Notes: a model not told the origin generated them from the letters alone. A DNA stretch of 64,000 nucleotides from Kriegella sp963975415 (GCF_963975415.1 NZ_CAXBGN010000002.1:186001-250000); one strand, 5' to 3'. Numbered from the stretch's first letter, positions 18,424 to 28,841 are shown. Numbers and translations are program-made.

Positions 18424-20451
18424 ATGCGGCTCCTTAGATTTATTCCCATACAACTGACCTTGTTTTTGGTGATTGGTATTTTAATTGGCCATTACCTGAA
18501 CGTTGAAAGCACGGCTGTGCTTGCCGCTACACTTCTGGGAATAACTACCCTAGGACTTCTTCTCATTCGGAAAAAACCAAAAGGCACACTTGCCTTCCCT
18601 GCAGTTACAGCCCTTACCACAATTCTAATGGGAATGCTTGCAGTTTCATTAACAGTGCCCAAAAATCAACCGGGTCATTATGCTCATTTTAATACTTACA
18701 AGAAAAAGCTTTGGCACCTAAAAGTACGGGAAGTTCTGAAACCAAATGCATTTTCAATACGTTATATAGCTGATGTCAAACGCATGGATAGCCTTCAAGT
18801 CTCCGGTAAAATCATCGTTTCCATTTTAACTGACAGCACTGCCAAATCACTCGAGGTCGACCATGAAATTTTAACCTATGGTCTACTTGAGCCCATACGC
18901 CCTCCTTTGAATCCGCATCAATTTAACTACAAACAATACTTGCAAGATTTGGGCGTGTATCATCAACTGCAGTTGGCAGACAATCAGTTCACCATAACCA
19001 AAACGACATCAACAACCTTGCATGGTCTAGCCGCCAAGACAAGAAACCTTATAATAGCTAAACTAAAAAAGGCCCATTTTGGCATTGAAGAATTGGCTAT
19101 TATTCAAGCCTTGTTATTAGGGCAGCGAAACGACCTTTCAGAAACTACGTATACCAATTATAAAGATGCGGGTGCCGTTCATATACTGGCCGTTTCGGGT
19201 TTGCACATAGGTATTATATTACTCTTACTTCAATTTCTATTACGCCCATTAGAGCTTTTAACGCACGGTAGAACACTGAAGCTCGCCACAATTCTTATAC
19301 TCCTTTGGGCCTTCGCCTTTTTAGCGGGATTATCAGCTTCGGTAACAAGGGCCGTTACTATGTTTTCTTTTGTAGCCTATGCCCTTTATTTGAACCGGCC
19401 CAGCAATACCTTTAATATTTTGGCATTATCGATGTTTGCCATCTTATTGATTGTAAACCCTAAATTGCTGTTTCAAGTAGGCTTCCAAATGAGCTACGCA
19501 GCCGTGTTTTCAATTGTCTGGATCTATCCTTTGCTCCAAAAATTGTGGCTTCCCAAAAATATTATGCTTCAAAAAATATGGCAACTACTTGCCGTAAGCT
19601 TCGCCGCTCAGGTAGGCGTTTTGCCCATCAGTCTTTTTTATTTCCATCAATTCCCAGGACTATTTTTCGTCTCGAATCTTTTGATAGTTCCAGCCTTGGG
19701 ACTAATTCTAGGAATGGGCATTCTGGTCATTGTCTTATCCTTATTCGACTTTCTGCCCGATTTTTTGGTTACCATCTATGACACCTTTATTTTTTGGATG
19801 AATGCCACCATAGCATGGGTGGCACAACAGGAATCTTTTATTTTCAAGAATATTTCTTTTGATGCCATCGAAATGCTATTAGCCTATTGTACCCTAGTAA
19901 GTCTGGTTTGGTGTCTCACTAAGCCTACTTTCAAACGAATGGCGGGTTTGGGCCTAAGCATTATTGCTTTCCAGGCTTGGTCTATCAACACGAGGTATCA
20001 AACCGAAAAAAGAGAGGTTCTTATTGTAGTTCATCAAACCCGCAACTCTGTTTTAATGCACCAAAAAGGAAAACAACTTTTTGTTATGGCCCAAGACACT
20101 CAAAGAACCAAGACAATTGCAACCAATTATCAAATTGGCGAGCATCTAAAATCAATTGAATACAGGCCTTTAAGAAATAGCTACCAATGGCAAAACAGCC
20201 AGATACTTATAATCGACAGTTTGGCCCTTCATCAACCAAAAGGATTTCGCCCTGATTATGTATGGCTTACCCAATCACCAAAATTAAATTTAGAGCGGTT
20301 AATCGATTCATTACGGCCCCGATTTATTATCGCCGATGGCAGTAACTACAAAAGCTATATTGCACGGTGGAAAAAAACTTGTATCAAAAGAAAACTCCCT
20401 TTTCACTATACCGGTGAAAAAGGAGCTTATTTTTTTAAAGAAAAATTTTAA
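18424..20451 (+). CDS. ComEC/Rec2-family DNA uptake channel protein
   Basis: Polytopic membrane protein of the ComEC family, which passes single-stranded DNA across the inner membrane in natural transformation. It shows the N-terminal DUF4131 region and the competence domain with DAGAVHILAVSGLHIGI, QVGFQMSYAAVFSI and HQFPGLFFVSNLLIVPALG. The C-terminal ~130 residues resemble a decayed beta-lactamase-fold domain without any HxHxDH metal motif. A GTG at 18418 could also start it; ATG 18424 (MRLLRFIP) is chosen. Whether the organism is transformable cannot be told from this gene. Confidence 0.87.
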   Translation: MRLLRFIPIQLTLFLVIGILIGHYLNVESTAVLAATLLGITTLGLLLIRKKPKGTLAFPAVTALTTILMGMLAVSLTVPKNQPGHYAHFNTYKKKLWHLKVREVLKPNAFSIRYIADVKRMDSLQVSGKIIVSILTDSTAKSLEVDHEILTYGLLEPIRPPLNPHQFNYKQYLQDLGVYHQLQLADNQFTITKTTSTTLHGLAAKTRNLIIAKLKKAHFGIEELAIIQALLLGQRNDLSETTYTNYKDAGAVHILAVSGLHIGIILLLLQFLLRPLELLTHGRTLKLATILILLWAFAFLAGLSASVTRAVTMFSFVAYALYLNRPSNTFNILALSMFAILLIVNPKLLFQVGFQMSYAAVFSIVWIYPLLQKLWLPKNIMLQKIWQLLAVSFAAQVGVLPISLFYFHQFPGLFFVSNLLIVPALGLILGMGILVIVLSLFDFLPDFLVTIYDTFIFWMNATIAWVAQQESFIFKNISFDAIEMLLAYCTLVSLVWCLTKPTFKRMAGLGLSIIAFQAWSINTRYQTEKREVLIVVHQTRNSVLMHQKGKQLFVMAQDTQRTKTIATNYQIGEHLKSIEYRPLRNSYQWQNSQILIIDSLALHQPKGFRPDYVWLTQSPKLNLERLIDSLRPRFIIADGSNYKSYIARWKKTCIKRKLPFHYTGEKGAYFFKEKF

Positions 20452-20479
20452 AAAACAAGACATTTCGAAACTGTCAAAT

Positions 20480-21838
20480 CTAATTTGCTATTTTTCGTTC
20501 ATCATCTTCAGCACCATGCGTCAACGCCTTCAGTTTTTTAAGGAAAACCCAGATCAACAATCCAAAAAGAATACAAAACAAGGCGATTCCGGTAAACACT
20601 TTATATTCTCCGAACTGGGAAGCAGATTCCCCTAGCAATCCTGCCACTTTATTACCCAAACCAGTGGTAGCAAAATAAAGCCCCATCATTAAGGAGGCGT
20701 ATTTGGCAGGAGCCAACTTGGTCACAAAAGAGAGTGATACAGGCGAAAGACTGAGTTCGCCAACAGTATGAAACAAATAAGCCAAAATCAACCAATACAT
20801 GGCAGCGGAACCAGATTCATGAAATTGAGCCGTAGCAGCAGTCATAAACAAAAATCCTATACCCATGATAATGAGCCCCATAATCATCTTGAAAAGCGAA
20901 GAAGCTTCTTTACCTTTCAGTTTCCGTTTGGCCCAAAAATTTGCAACAACCGCTCCCAAGGTTATTATAAAAAAGGCATTCACCGATTGGAACCATGAAG
21001 CAGGAACCTCCCACCCCATTAATATTCTATCGGTATTATCTTTGGCAAAAATATTCATCAGCCCCCCAGCCTGTTCAAAGGCCCCAAAGAAAACGATGAC
21101 CATAAGAAAAGAAAGAATCAAAACGATCACCCTGTCTTTTTCTATCTTCGTAAGTGGTCTTTTTAGCGATTCACGATCTTCTACATTTTCAGATTTCCCC
21201 AAATACTCTCCAACACCTTTTAAATGCTTTTGTCCGAATAAGAACTGAACAAGACCCAAAAGCATGCATATCCCTGCAAGACCAAAACCATAGTGCCAGC
21301 CATAAACCTCGCCCACATAACCCACAATCAAACTAGATAGAAAAGCACCTATATTTATCCCAATATAAAAAATGGTAAAGCCTTTGTCCCTTCGAATATC
21401 GCCTTTTGAATACAGACCACCTACCATTGTAGATATATTCGGCTTTAACATTCCCACCCCGGAGATAATAAAACCAAGTCCGGTATAAAAGGCCCATAGC
21501 TCCTCAATGGCCAAAATACTATGCCCAATAACCAAAAGTATTGCCCCAACAATCACCGCTTTCTTTTGGCCCAGAACGCGATCCGCAATTATGCCTCCCG
21601 GGATGGAGGCAACATATACCAACATTGTGTACCAACCGTAAAGTTTAAGTGCTTCCAAATTCGTCCATCCTAAGCCAGGGTTATTCTCTGTAGTCTCCGT
21701 TACCAGATACAATACCAAAATGGCCCGCATTCCATAATAAGAAAAACGTTCCCACATTTCGGTAAAGAATAAAACATACAGTCCTACTGGGTGCCCAAAA
21801 AGTTCTTTTCGCTTTATAGTTTGAATCGTATCTGCCAT
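20480..21838 (-). CDS. POT/PTR-family proton-dependent oligopeptide transporter
   Basis: MFS-type symporter importing di- and tripeptides with protons. The 452-residue protein has 12 or more membrane helices. Diagnostic motifs are TEMWERFSYYGMRAILVLYL (the ExxERFxYY signature of helix 1), IPGGIIADRVLGQKKAV and the PTR2 motif FTIFYIGINIGAFLSSLIVG. It follows the DPP-IV gene by 11 bp on the same strand, so peptides cut by the peptidase are probably taken up by this transporter. Substrate preference cannot be read from the sequence. Confidence 0.93.
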   Translation of the reverse strand: MADTIQTIKRKELFGHPVGLYVLFFTEMWERFSYYGMRAILVLYLVTETTENNPGLGWTNLEALKLYGWYTMLVYVASIPGGIIADRVLGQKKAVIVGAILLVIGHSILAIEELWAFYTGLGFIISGVGMLKPNISTMVGGLYSKGDIRRDKGFTIFYIGINIGAFLSSLIVGYVGEVYGWHYGFGLAGICMLLGLVQFLFGQKHLKGVGEYLGKSENVEDRESLKRPLTKIEKDRVIVLILSFLMVIVFFGAFEQAGGLMNIFAKDNTDRILMGWEVPASWFQSVNAFFIITLGAVVANFWAKRKLKGKEASSLFKMIMGLIIMGIGFLFMTAATAQFHESGSAAMYWLILAYLFHTVGELSLSPVSLSFVTKLAPAKYASLMMGLYFATTGLGNKVAGLLGESASQFGEYKVFTGIALFCILFGLLIWVFLKKLKALTHGAEDDERKIAN

Positions 21839-21849
21839 AAATAATTGAA

Positions 21850-24018
21850 TTATAAGTTTTCCTTAATGAAATTAGTCATCATATTATAGAGGTGAATACG
21901 TGTATTACCACCATAAATGCTGTGATTTTTATCGGGATAAATTGCCCAATCGAACTGTTTATTGGCTTGCACCAATGCCTCTATCATTCGCATACTGTTT
22001 TGCACATGTACATTGTCATCACCAGAACCATGAATCAAAAGATAATCTCCCTTTAGGAGTTCAGGATAATTAAATGGTGAATTATCATCGTACCCACTAG
22101 CGTTCTCTTGTGGCGTTTGCATATATCTTTCAGTATAGATCGTATCATAAAAACGCCACGAAGTCACTGGCGCAACGGCAATGGCGGTCTCGAAAACATC
22201 ATTGCCTTTTAAGATACAGTTGGTAGACATAAAGCCTCCATAACTCCAGCCCCAAATCCCCGTCCGTTCGGCATCGATATATGAAAGTTCACTTAATTTC
22301 TTAGCAGCGGCAATTTGATCTTCAACTTCATATTTACCTAGCTCCTTTTGTGTCATCTTCTTAAAATCTCTACCCTTGAATCCCGTTCCACGTCCGTCAA
22401 CACAAGCTATAATATAACCTTGTTGCGCCAACATCTCATGCCAATAGTCATTTGCGGCCAGCCAACGGTTTGCAACACTCTGCGAGCCAGGACCGCTGTA
22501 TTGAGTCATAAACAATGGATACTTTTTGGAAGGATCAAAATCTTTAGGTTTGACCATATACATATTTAGGTCATTCCCATTTATTTTCAAGGTTGAAAAT
22601 TCTTTAAAACTTATATCATAACCTTCCAATTTCTGCTGTAAGGCAGAATTATCTTTGATAACCTTTAATTTTTTACCGGTCAACGCCTTGTGCAACGTGT
22701 AAAACGGCGGTACCGTAGCACTAGAATATGTATTGATAAAATAAGTGAAATCAGCACTGAAATCGGCCACATTAGTCCCTTTGTCAGCGGCTAAGGCCTT
22801 TTTACCCTTGCCACCGCTTGAGATACTATAAACACCTCGATTAATCGAGCCATTTTCAGTTGATTGATAATAAACTCTATCTTCACTTTGATCATATCCA
22901 TAATAATTGGTGACTTCCCAAGGGCCCTTGGTAATCTGATTCATCAATTGACCTTCGTTATTATATAAATAAATATGATTATTCCCATCTTTCTCGCTGG
23001 TCCATATAAAACTGTCATCAGCTAAGAAGGTCAAATTATCCGTAACATCGACATAGGCTTTGTCTTGTTCTTCTAGCAACAAGGAAACAGTATTGTTTGT
23101 GGCATTAACGGTATGTAATTTCAAATGATTTTGATGTCGATTAATGGTCTGCACGCTCAAATAGTTCGGGTTATGCATCCATTTTATACGTGGAATATAA
23201 TAGAAATCTCCTAAATCAACTTTGGAAATTTGTTCATTTTGAACATCGAACATGTGCAAAGTCACCAGAGCATTGTCTTCCCCTGCCTTAGGGTATTTAA
23301 AGACATGAGGTCTGGGATAAAGTTCCGTCCCATACACATCCATCGAAAATTCAGGTACTTTGCTTTCGTCAAAACGCAAAAACGCAACTTTAGTTCCGTC
23401 AGAATTCCAAGCAAAGGCACGCACAAAGGCAAATTCTTCTTCGTAAACCCAATCAGTAACCCCATTGATAATTTTATTCTTGACCCCATCATCGGTAATT
23501 TGCTTTGTTTTTTTCGAGGTTATGTCGAAAATGTAAAGATTATTGTTCGACACATAGGCAACTTGCTTACCATCTGGTGAAAGTGAAGGCTCCTGAATTT
23601 TCGCATCTGAAACCTTGACCAAGGTTTTGGCTGCAATGTCATAAACGAAAAAAACACCCAATGTTGAGCGTCTAAAAATCGGTTCTACCTGGGTAGCCAA
23701 TAGAATTTTTGATTCATCATCACTAAAGGAATAAGAAGAAAAGTTTTCAATAGCTTTCAGGTCTCTTGAAGATACAATGGTTTCGACCTTCTTCAATGTG
23801 GTATAGTCATATTTGTCGATACGACTACTTCCATTGGTTCTGTCAAAATTGAGAATGGTATATTGTTTACCATTTTTCATCGATCGAAGTAGTGGCAATC
23901 CTTCGGTACTAAACTCCCCTGCATAAATTTTTTCCACTGACATCTGCTCCCCTTGTGCATTGATCGTTGTAAAAAAACCAAGGAAACAAATCAAAAGAAC
24001 ATAAATTTTTCTCATCAA
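21850..24018 (-). CDS. Dipeptidyl peptidase IV (S9B prolyl oligopeptidase family)
   Basis: Exported serine peptidase releasing N-terminal dipeptides, usually X-Pro or X-Ala. A signal peptide (MRKIYVLLICFLGFFTTINAQ) is followed by the DPPIV beta-propeller, which holds the DWVYEEEF substrate-binding Glu pair, and the alpha/beta-hydrolase domain. The catalytic triad is Ser592 in GWSYGGFMS, Asp667 in GSGDDNVHVQ and His699 in DKNHSIYGG. With 722 residues, length is normal for Bacteroidota. It is upstream gene of a two-gene operon with the POT transporter, a peptide-use module. Confidence 0.95.
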   Translation of the reverse strand: MMRKIYVLLICFLGFFTTINAQGEQMSVEKIYAGEFSTEGLPLLRSMKNGKQYTILNFDRTNGSSRIDKYDYTTLKKVETIVSSRDLKAIENFSSYSFSDDESKILLATQVEPIFRRSTLGVFFVYDIAAKTLVKVSDAKIQEPSLSPDGKQVAYVSNNNLYIFDITSKKTKQITDDGVKNKIINGVTDWVYEEEFAFVRAFAWNSDGTKVAFLRFDESKVPEFSMDVYGTELYPRPHVFKYPKAGEDNALVTLHMFDVQNEQISKVDLGDFYYIPRIKWMHNPNYLSVQTINRHQNHLKLHTVNATNNTVSLLLEEQDKAYVDVTDNLTFLADDSFIWTSEKDGNNHIYLYNNEGQLMNQITKGPWEVTNYYGYDQSEDRVYYQSTENGSINRGVYSISSGGKGKKALAADKGTNVADFSADFTYFINTYSSATVPPFYTLHKALTGKKLKVIKDNSALQQKLEGYDISFKEFSTLKINGNDLNMYMVKPKDFDPSKKYPLFMTQYSGPGSQSVANRWLAANDYWHEMLAQQGYIIACVDGRGTGFKGRDFKKMTQKELGKYEVEDQIAAAKKLSELSYIDAERTGIWGWSYGGFMSTNCILKGNDVFETAIAVAPVTSWRFYDTIYTERYMQTPQENASGYDDNSPFNYPELLKGDYLLIHGSGDDNVHVQNSMRMIEALVQANKQFDWAIYPDKNHSIYGGNTRIHLYNMMTNFIKENL

Positions 24019-24230
24019 AATAAATTTTCATGGCTCACCAATTTGATATTTATCGCATTGCGCAATTGCCGTCTATTTTATCCAATTACCCCAAAGAGCC
24101 TTCAAAAATCCTCAAAAATCGGTTCATTTTATCAATTTTACTAATTATTCTTCTAAAAAAAGTGGGGCGCGGCAAAATAAATGCAAATCTCAGCGTGCGA
24201 AACCGCTACTTACATTTTCGTCATAATGCG

Positions 24231-24238
24231 TATCTTTG
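24231..24238 (+). promoter_or_regulatory. Candidate -7 element for the HMG-CoA reductase gene
   Basis: TATCTTTG is a full match to TAnnTTTG and ends 20 bp before ATG 24259. It lies downstream of an earlier in-frame ATG (24181), which supports the later start. A -33 TTTG is not clear. Confidence 0.5.
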
Positions 24239-24258
24239 GCGCAGTAACCAACAACCCT

Positions 24259-25581
24259 ATGATCTCTCCTATCGAAGGATTCTCCAAACTGACCAAGAAC
24301 GAAAAAATAGATTGGATCGCCGAACATTACACCGATAATTCTAAAGCGACCAAGTCGATTTTGAAACGCTATTGGAACTCCGAGAACAAGCTTCAAAAAC
24401 TACACGACGAATTCATTGAGAATACAATAACCAATTTTTATCTCCCATTGGGAATCGCCCCAAACTTCTTGATAAACAACAAACTATATGCCATACCCAT
24501 GGCAATAGAGGAAAGCTCGGTAGTGGCGGCCGCCAGCAAATCTGCTAAATTCTGGTTGGATCGGGGAGGATTCAAAACCACCGTGCTAGGCACTCAAAAA
24601 ATTGGTCAAGTGCATTTTATGTACTCAGGCAATATTGATAAACTGAATGCTTTTTTTATATCAGTTAAGTCAAAACTTATTTCCGACGCTGCCCCAATTA
24701 CTAAAAACATGGAAAAACGTGGCGGGGGCGTCACTGAGATAACTCTTCGAAATAAAAGCAACCAACTAAAAAACTACTTTCAACTCCATTGTACTTTTGA
24801 AACATTGGATGCCATGGGTGCCAATTTTATAAATTCGTGTTTAGAACAATTTGCCAAGACCTTTAAAAAGGAAGCCCAAAAATTTGCCCAATTTACCGAA
24901 ACGGAAAAAGATATCGAAATTGTGATGAGCATACTTTCGAATTACGTACCTCATTGCTTAGTACGTGCCGAGGTCAGCTGCCCTATCGATAAGTTGACAG
25001 CAAATGCCATGATACCTCCAAAAGAGTTTGCCGATAAAATGGTCAGGGCGGTACGTATTGCCCAAATCGAACCGTTTAGGGCAGTTACACATAACAAGGG
25101 GATTATGAACGGTATCGATGCCGTAGTATTGGCCACTGGCAATGATTTTAGGGCCATTGAAGCAGGAATTCATGCCTATGCAAGTAAAGATGGATCCTAT
25201 ACCAGCCTTTCCCATGCGGGTATCGAGAATAATATTTTCAAATTCTCGATTGAAGTGCCCCTGGCACTTGGCACGGTGGGAGGATTGACCAGCCTACACC
25301 CCTTAGTCAAACTGGCCTTAGAAATCTTACGCAGACCATCGGCAAAAGAGCTAATGCAAATCGTAGCAGTTGCTGGATTAGCACAGAATTTTGCAGCTTT
25401 AAGTTCTCTAGTGACCACCGGAATTCAGGAAGGGCACATGAAAATGCATCTAATGAATATCTTAAATCAATTGGGTGCAACCAACGAAGAGAAACAGGAA
25501 TTGAAACAGTATTTCAAGAAAAATACGGTCACCCACAGTGCTGTCGTGGAAGCTTTTGAAAAACTTAGGAAAAATCAATGA
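24259..25581 (+). CDS. Hydroxymethylglutaryl-CoA reductase (class II, degradative-type family)
   Basis: Converts HMG-CoA to mevalonate, or the reverse. In Flavobacteriia this enzyme belongs to the mevalonate route to isoprenoids. Motifs are MAIEESSVVAAASKSA (catalytic Glu84), DAMGANFIN (nucleotide-binding loop), MNGIDAVVLATGNDFRAIEAG (catalytic Asp near 296), GTVGGLTSLHP and GIQEGHMKMH (catalytic His393). An ATG at 24181 would add 26 residues, but ATG 24259 (MISPIEGFSKLTKNEKIDW) matches family N-termini and follows a good -7 element. It is coupled to the GHMP kinase by an ATGA overlap. Confidence 0.93.
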   Translation: MISPIEGFSKLTKNEKIDWIAEHYTDNSKATKSILKRYWNSENKLQKLHDEFIENTITNFYLPLGIAPNFLINNKLYAIPMAIEESSVVAAASKSAKFWLDRGGFKTTVLGTQKIGQVHFMYSGNIDKLNAFFISVKSKLISDAAPITKNMEKRGGGVTEITLRNKSNQLKNYFQLHCTFETLDAMGANFINSCLEQFAKTFKKEAQKFAQFTETEKDIEIVMSILSNYVPHCLVRAEVSCPIDKLTANAMIPPKEFADKMVRAVRIAQIEPFRAVTHNKGIMNGIDAVVLATGNDFRAIEAGIHAYASKDGSYTSLSHAGIENNIFKFSIEVPLALGTVGGLTSLHPLVKLALEILRRPSAKELMQIVAVAGLAQNFAALSSLVTTGIQEGHMKMHLMNILNQLGATNEEKQELKQYFKKNTVTHSAVVEAFEKLRKNQ

Positions 25582-26525
25582 CCCAGCAATTCTACAGCAA
25601 CGGTAAACTTTTACTGACCGGTGAGTACGCCGTTCTTGACGGTGCTTTAAGTTTAGCCCTTCCCTGTCGGTATGGGCAATCACTTAACGTCACGGCTCAT
25701 ACCAAGCCCGAAATTCAATGGACAAGTAAAGACGACCAAGGCTCGATTTGGTTCCAATCAGTTTTTAAACTGCAACCCATAAAAGAAAAACAGTCGACCC
25801 TTGCGAAAATTAAAGGCTTAAACGAAAAAGAAATTGTCGCAACTGCTGAAATGCTTATTAAAATATTAACAGAGGCCCAAAAGTTGAATCCTAATTTTCT
25901 TTCAGGGAAACAAGGGTACTCTATTGATACCAAACTTGACTTTCCTAGAAAGTGGGGACTGGGATCTTCATCTACGCTCATCAACAATGTCGCAAAGTGG
26001 TCGCATACCGATGCACAAATGCTCTTACAGCGCACTTTCGGCGGCAGTGGGTATGATATTGCTTGCGCGCAGCATAACAAGCCGATTCAATACCTAATTG
26101 AACCTAAGAACAATAGACCAGAGGTGCAAATAGTAGATTTTGACCCACCCTTTAAAGAACAATTATATTTCGTTTATTTGAATAAGAAACAAAATAGTCG
26201 AGAGGGCATCGCCCAATACCGAAAACAAAAGTTCGATACCCCGAAATTAGTGGCAGAAATCTCAAGGTTAACTCAAGACATTACGCTGTGTAAAGACTTA
26301 GGGCAATTCAACATTTTTATTGAAGCGCACGAGGCGATTCTTTCCAATGTACTTCAAATACCAACGATAAAAGAAAGCCATTTTTCAGATTTCGAAGGTG
26401 CGGTAAAAAGTCTTGGTGCGTGGGGCGGTGATTTTATTCTCGCAACAGGAAACAAGAAAACTCCAAGATATTTCAAAGAAAAAGGGTATGAAACTATCAT
26501 ACCCTATTCAAAAATGATTTTGTAA
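25578..26525 (+). CDS. GYDIA-type GHMP kinase (mevalonate-kinase-like)
   Basis: Small-molecule kinase of the GHMP fold. The N-terminus NGKLLLTGEYAVLDGALSLA resembles mevalonate and phosphomevalonate kinases. The phosphate loop is KWGLGSSSTLINN, and the family-naming GSGYDIACAQ follows. The C-terminal GHMP motif is represented by GAWGGDFILATG. It overlaps the HMG-CoA reductase by 4 bp, which argues for phosphorylation of mevalonate or phosphomevalonate. Which of the two it uses is not visible in the sequence. Confidence 0.88.
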   Translation: MTQQFYSNGKLLLTGEYAVLDGALSLALPCRYGQSLNVTAHTKPEIQWTSKDDQGSIWFQSVFKLQPIKEKQSTLAKIKGLNEKEIVATAEMLIKILTEAQKLNPNFLSGKQGYSIDTKLDFPRKWGLGSSSTLINNVAKWSHTDAQMLLQRTFGGSGYDIACAQHNKPIQYLIEPKNNRPEVQIVDFDPPFKEQLYFVYLNKKQNSREGIAQYRKQKFDTPKLVAEISRLTQDITLCKDLGQFNIFIEAHEAILSNVLQIPTIKESHFSDFEGAVKSLGAWGGDFILATGNKKTPRYFKEKGYETIIPYSKMIL

Positions 26526-26563
26526 TTACCTATCAGATTTTTCGACCGAAGGGCCAACAACTA

Positions 26564-28681
26564 TTAAAAGAAAGTTGCTCTTTTGTCTTCTATTTCGGCA
26601 CCATCTTTCAATGCATTATAAACCTCTGTATTTACTCTAGCGGCATTGGTAGTTTTTAATGCATTGGCATAAGTACTATAATTATCTAATTTAGGAGCTT
26701 CGGTTTTCTTGGTTAGGGTCACCATAAAAACACCGCTATTTCCTTCTATTAAATCTGAAGTGGCTCCCTCTTTCATTGTAAATGCCCTACCCACTACTTT
26801 AGGTTCACTACCAGCACCAGGAATGGTGGGAGACTTCACGGCAAGTGCAGAGGCTGTGGAGACAGCAACGTTGTTATCTTTTGCCAAGTCTTCGATTGAT
26901 TTTCCTTTGTTGGCTTCCATAATTTGTGTCGCCTTACGTTCTTTACGTATTTTAGGCAAAACCGTAGCGGAGGCCTCATCGGCAGACATAAGACCTTCTT
27001 CATACTTTGCCGTCAGTTGTACAACTGCATATCCACCATTGACATCAAAACGTTTGATATCCCCAATTTCAGAATCTCCATTAAATGCCCATTGCACTAT
27101 GCTTCGTTGTGCGCCAAGGCCTGGTAGGTTTTCATCCATTGGGTTTATTTTGTTCACCGGCCGAACCACATAGTTTGCTTCCTTCGCCAAATCACTAAAA
27201 GCCTTTTCAGAAGATGTCGATTCCATTTCGAATTTAGTGGCATCTGTAAACAAACCATTGCTTGTTTCTTCAGATGGTTGAATTTCCCGTGCCAAGGTAG
27301 CGATTTGCACTACATCTTCCTTATCATCAATTTTGATAACATGAAAACCGAAAGCTGTCTCTACCATACCAATGGTACCCACCGAATTGTCAAAAGCGAA
27401 ATCGTTGAATTCAGGAACCATTCTACCCTCTTGAAAGTAGCCAAGGTCCCCACCATTAGGAGCAGAAGGACCATCGGAATTGTCCCGTGCCAATTCTACA
27501 AATACTGCATCTTTCTTCTTGGCATCACGTAGTAGGTCTTTTGCCTTTTTTTCTGCTTCTTCTTTAGTGCGCTTTACATCAGGATTTGCTCGCTCTGCGC
27601 CCTCATACTGAATTAGAATATGACTGGCCTTTACCGATCCATTAGGCTTTCTGTTCACCATTTTTGAAACCTTAAAGAAATCTCCATCGCGATAGGGGCC
27701 ATAAATTTCTCCTACGTTTAAGGTCATCAAGGTATCGGCAAAATTTGAGGGCAATTCCTTTTTAGCCCTATAAATGGTATCAAATTTCACATCTGAATTC
27801 CTGTCAAGAAAATCGGTTATATTAGTCGTATTTCTAAAACCCCTTAATGTGTCGTTCTGATCTTTCTGGGCATTATATTCAATCGTATCGTCTAGCAATT
27901 TGGTAATCTCATCCTCAACGGCCTTCTCATCTTCAGAAGATGGCTTCTCTTCAAAATAAACAAATTGAATATCTCTACCTTTCTCTTGTTTAAAATCTTC
28001 CTTGTGTGCTTGAATGTATGCTGAAATATCACTTTTAGACACGACAATAGAGCTATCTGGTATTGAGGTAAATGGAATTCTCACATATTTGATATCCATC
28101 TTATCATTAGCAAGTTTATAATCCATCTCTCCTTCTTTCAAAGTGGCACCAACACCCGCTTTGACCAAATTAAAATAGGTCTGCTCCTTGGCCATTTGAA
28201 TTATGGCCTTTTCTGTTTGCAACCAGCTATCGTATCGAAGAGGATTGGTGGCTTTCCAGCTTGCAACGGCATCTCTAAACATATTTTCATCGAAAACCCC
28301 GCTTTGATTTTGAAATTCCGGACTTTGGGCATAACCACTTGTCCTTAAAAAGTTAATAATCTGATCTTGTTCGATATCAACACCTAGACCTTCAAATTGT
28401 TGTTCGAGTATACTACTTCGTACTTGTTGGTCCCAAACTTGATTGACGGTCTGCATGGTCGAACTCGATGGTGGAGCATTTCTTGTGGCAACCTCAAGGT
28501 TCTGCCTAAACTCATCTATGGAAATTTCATCCCCATTTATCTCTGCCACCGTAGAGCCTATTTTCTCTCCTCCAAAACCAGTGCTTGTAAAAACCCCTGA
28601 AATCACAAATGCGAACAAGGCCAAGCCAATGATTAAAATCAAAACGGTTGTACGTTTTCTTATCTTCTCTAAAATTGCCAT
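26564..28681 (-). CDS. ppiD: PpiD-like periplasmic peptidyl-prolyl isomerase/chaperone
   Basis: Membrane-anchored SurA/PpiD-type folding factor for envelope proteins. It begins MAILEKIRKRTTVLILIIG with one N-terminal membrane helix, then a SurA-N-like helical region (EINGDEISIDEFRQNLE). A parvulin domain near residues 345-450 carries VKASHILIQYEG, GGDLGYFQEGRMVPEF and ETAFGFHVIKI. The 705-residue length is typical for Bacteroidota. It stands 160 bp downstream of a CorC/HlyC-type gene on the same strand, at the end of the envelope block. Confidence 0.92.
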   Translation of the reverse strand: MAILEKIRKRTTVLILIIGLALFAFVISGVFTSTGFGGEKIGSTVAEINGDEISIDEFRQNLEVATRNAPPSSSTMQTVNQVWDQQVRSSILEQQFEGLGVDIEQDQIINFLRTSGYAQSPEFQNQSGVFDENMFRDAVASWKATNPLRYDSWLQTEKAIIQMAKEQTYFNLVKAGVGATLKEGEMDYKLANDKMDIKYVRIPFTSIPDSSIVVSKSDISAYIQAHKEDFKQEKGRDIQFVYFEEKPSSEDEKAVEDEITKLLDDTIEYNAQKDQNDTLRGFRNTTNITDFLDRNSDVKFDTIYRAKKELPSNFADTLMTLNVGEIYGPYRDGDFFKVSKMVNRKPNGSVKASHILIQYEGAERANPDVKRTKEEAEKKAKDLLRDAKKKDAVFVELARDNSDGPSAPNGGDLGYFQEGRMVPEFNDFAFDNSVGTIGMVETAFGFHVIKIDDKEDVVQIATLAREIQPSEETSNGLFTDATKFEMESTSSEKAFSDLAKEANYVVRPVNKINPMDENLPGLGAQRSIVQWAFNGDSEIGDIKRFDVNGGYAVVQLTAKYEEGLMSADEASATVLPKIRKERKATQIMEANKGKSIEDLAKDNNVAVSTASALAVKSPTIPGAGSEPKVVGRAFTMKEGATSDLIEGNSGVFMVTLTKKTEAPKLDNYSTYANALKTTNAARVNTEVYNALKDGAEIEDKRATFF

Positions 28682-28841
28682 TTTGTGGAATGTTTAAAAT
28701 CAGGTGGCAAAACTACCACTTTTCTTTCATCTATTTAAAATTTTTTGTCTCGGGAATAAAAAACAAGCTACTGATTTTTATTCCCTTACCTAATTTGGTA
28801 TTTGAATAGCCGCTGCATAGACCGCTATTGAACGCCGAAGG

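Noticed and set aside
26709..27173. 154-codon plus-strand ORF
   Set aside because: It is antisense to ppiD, which has convincing domains over the same bases.
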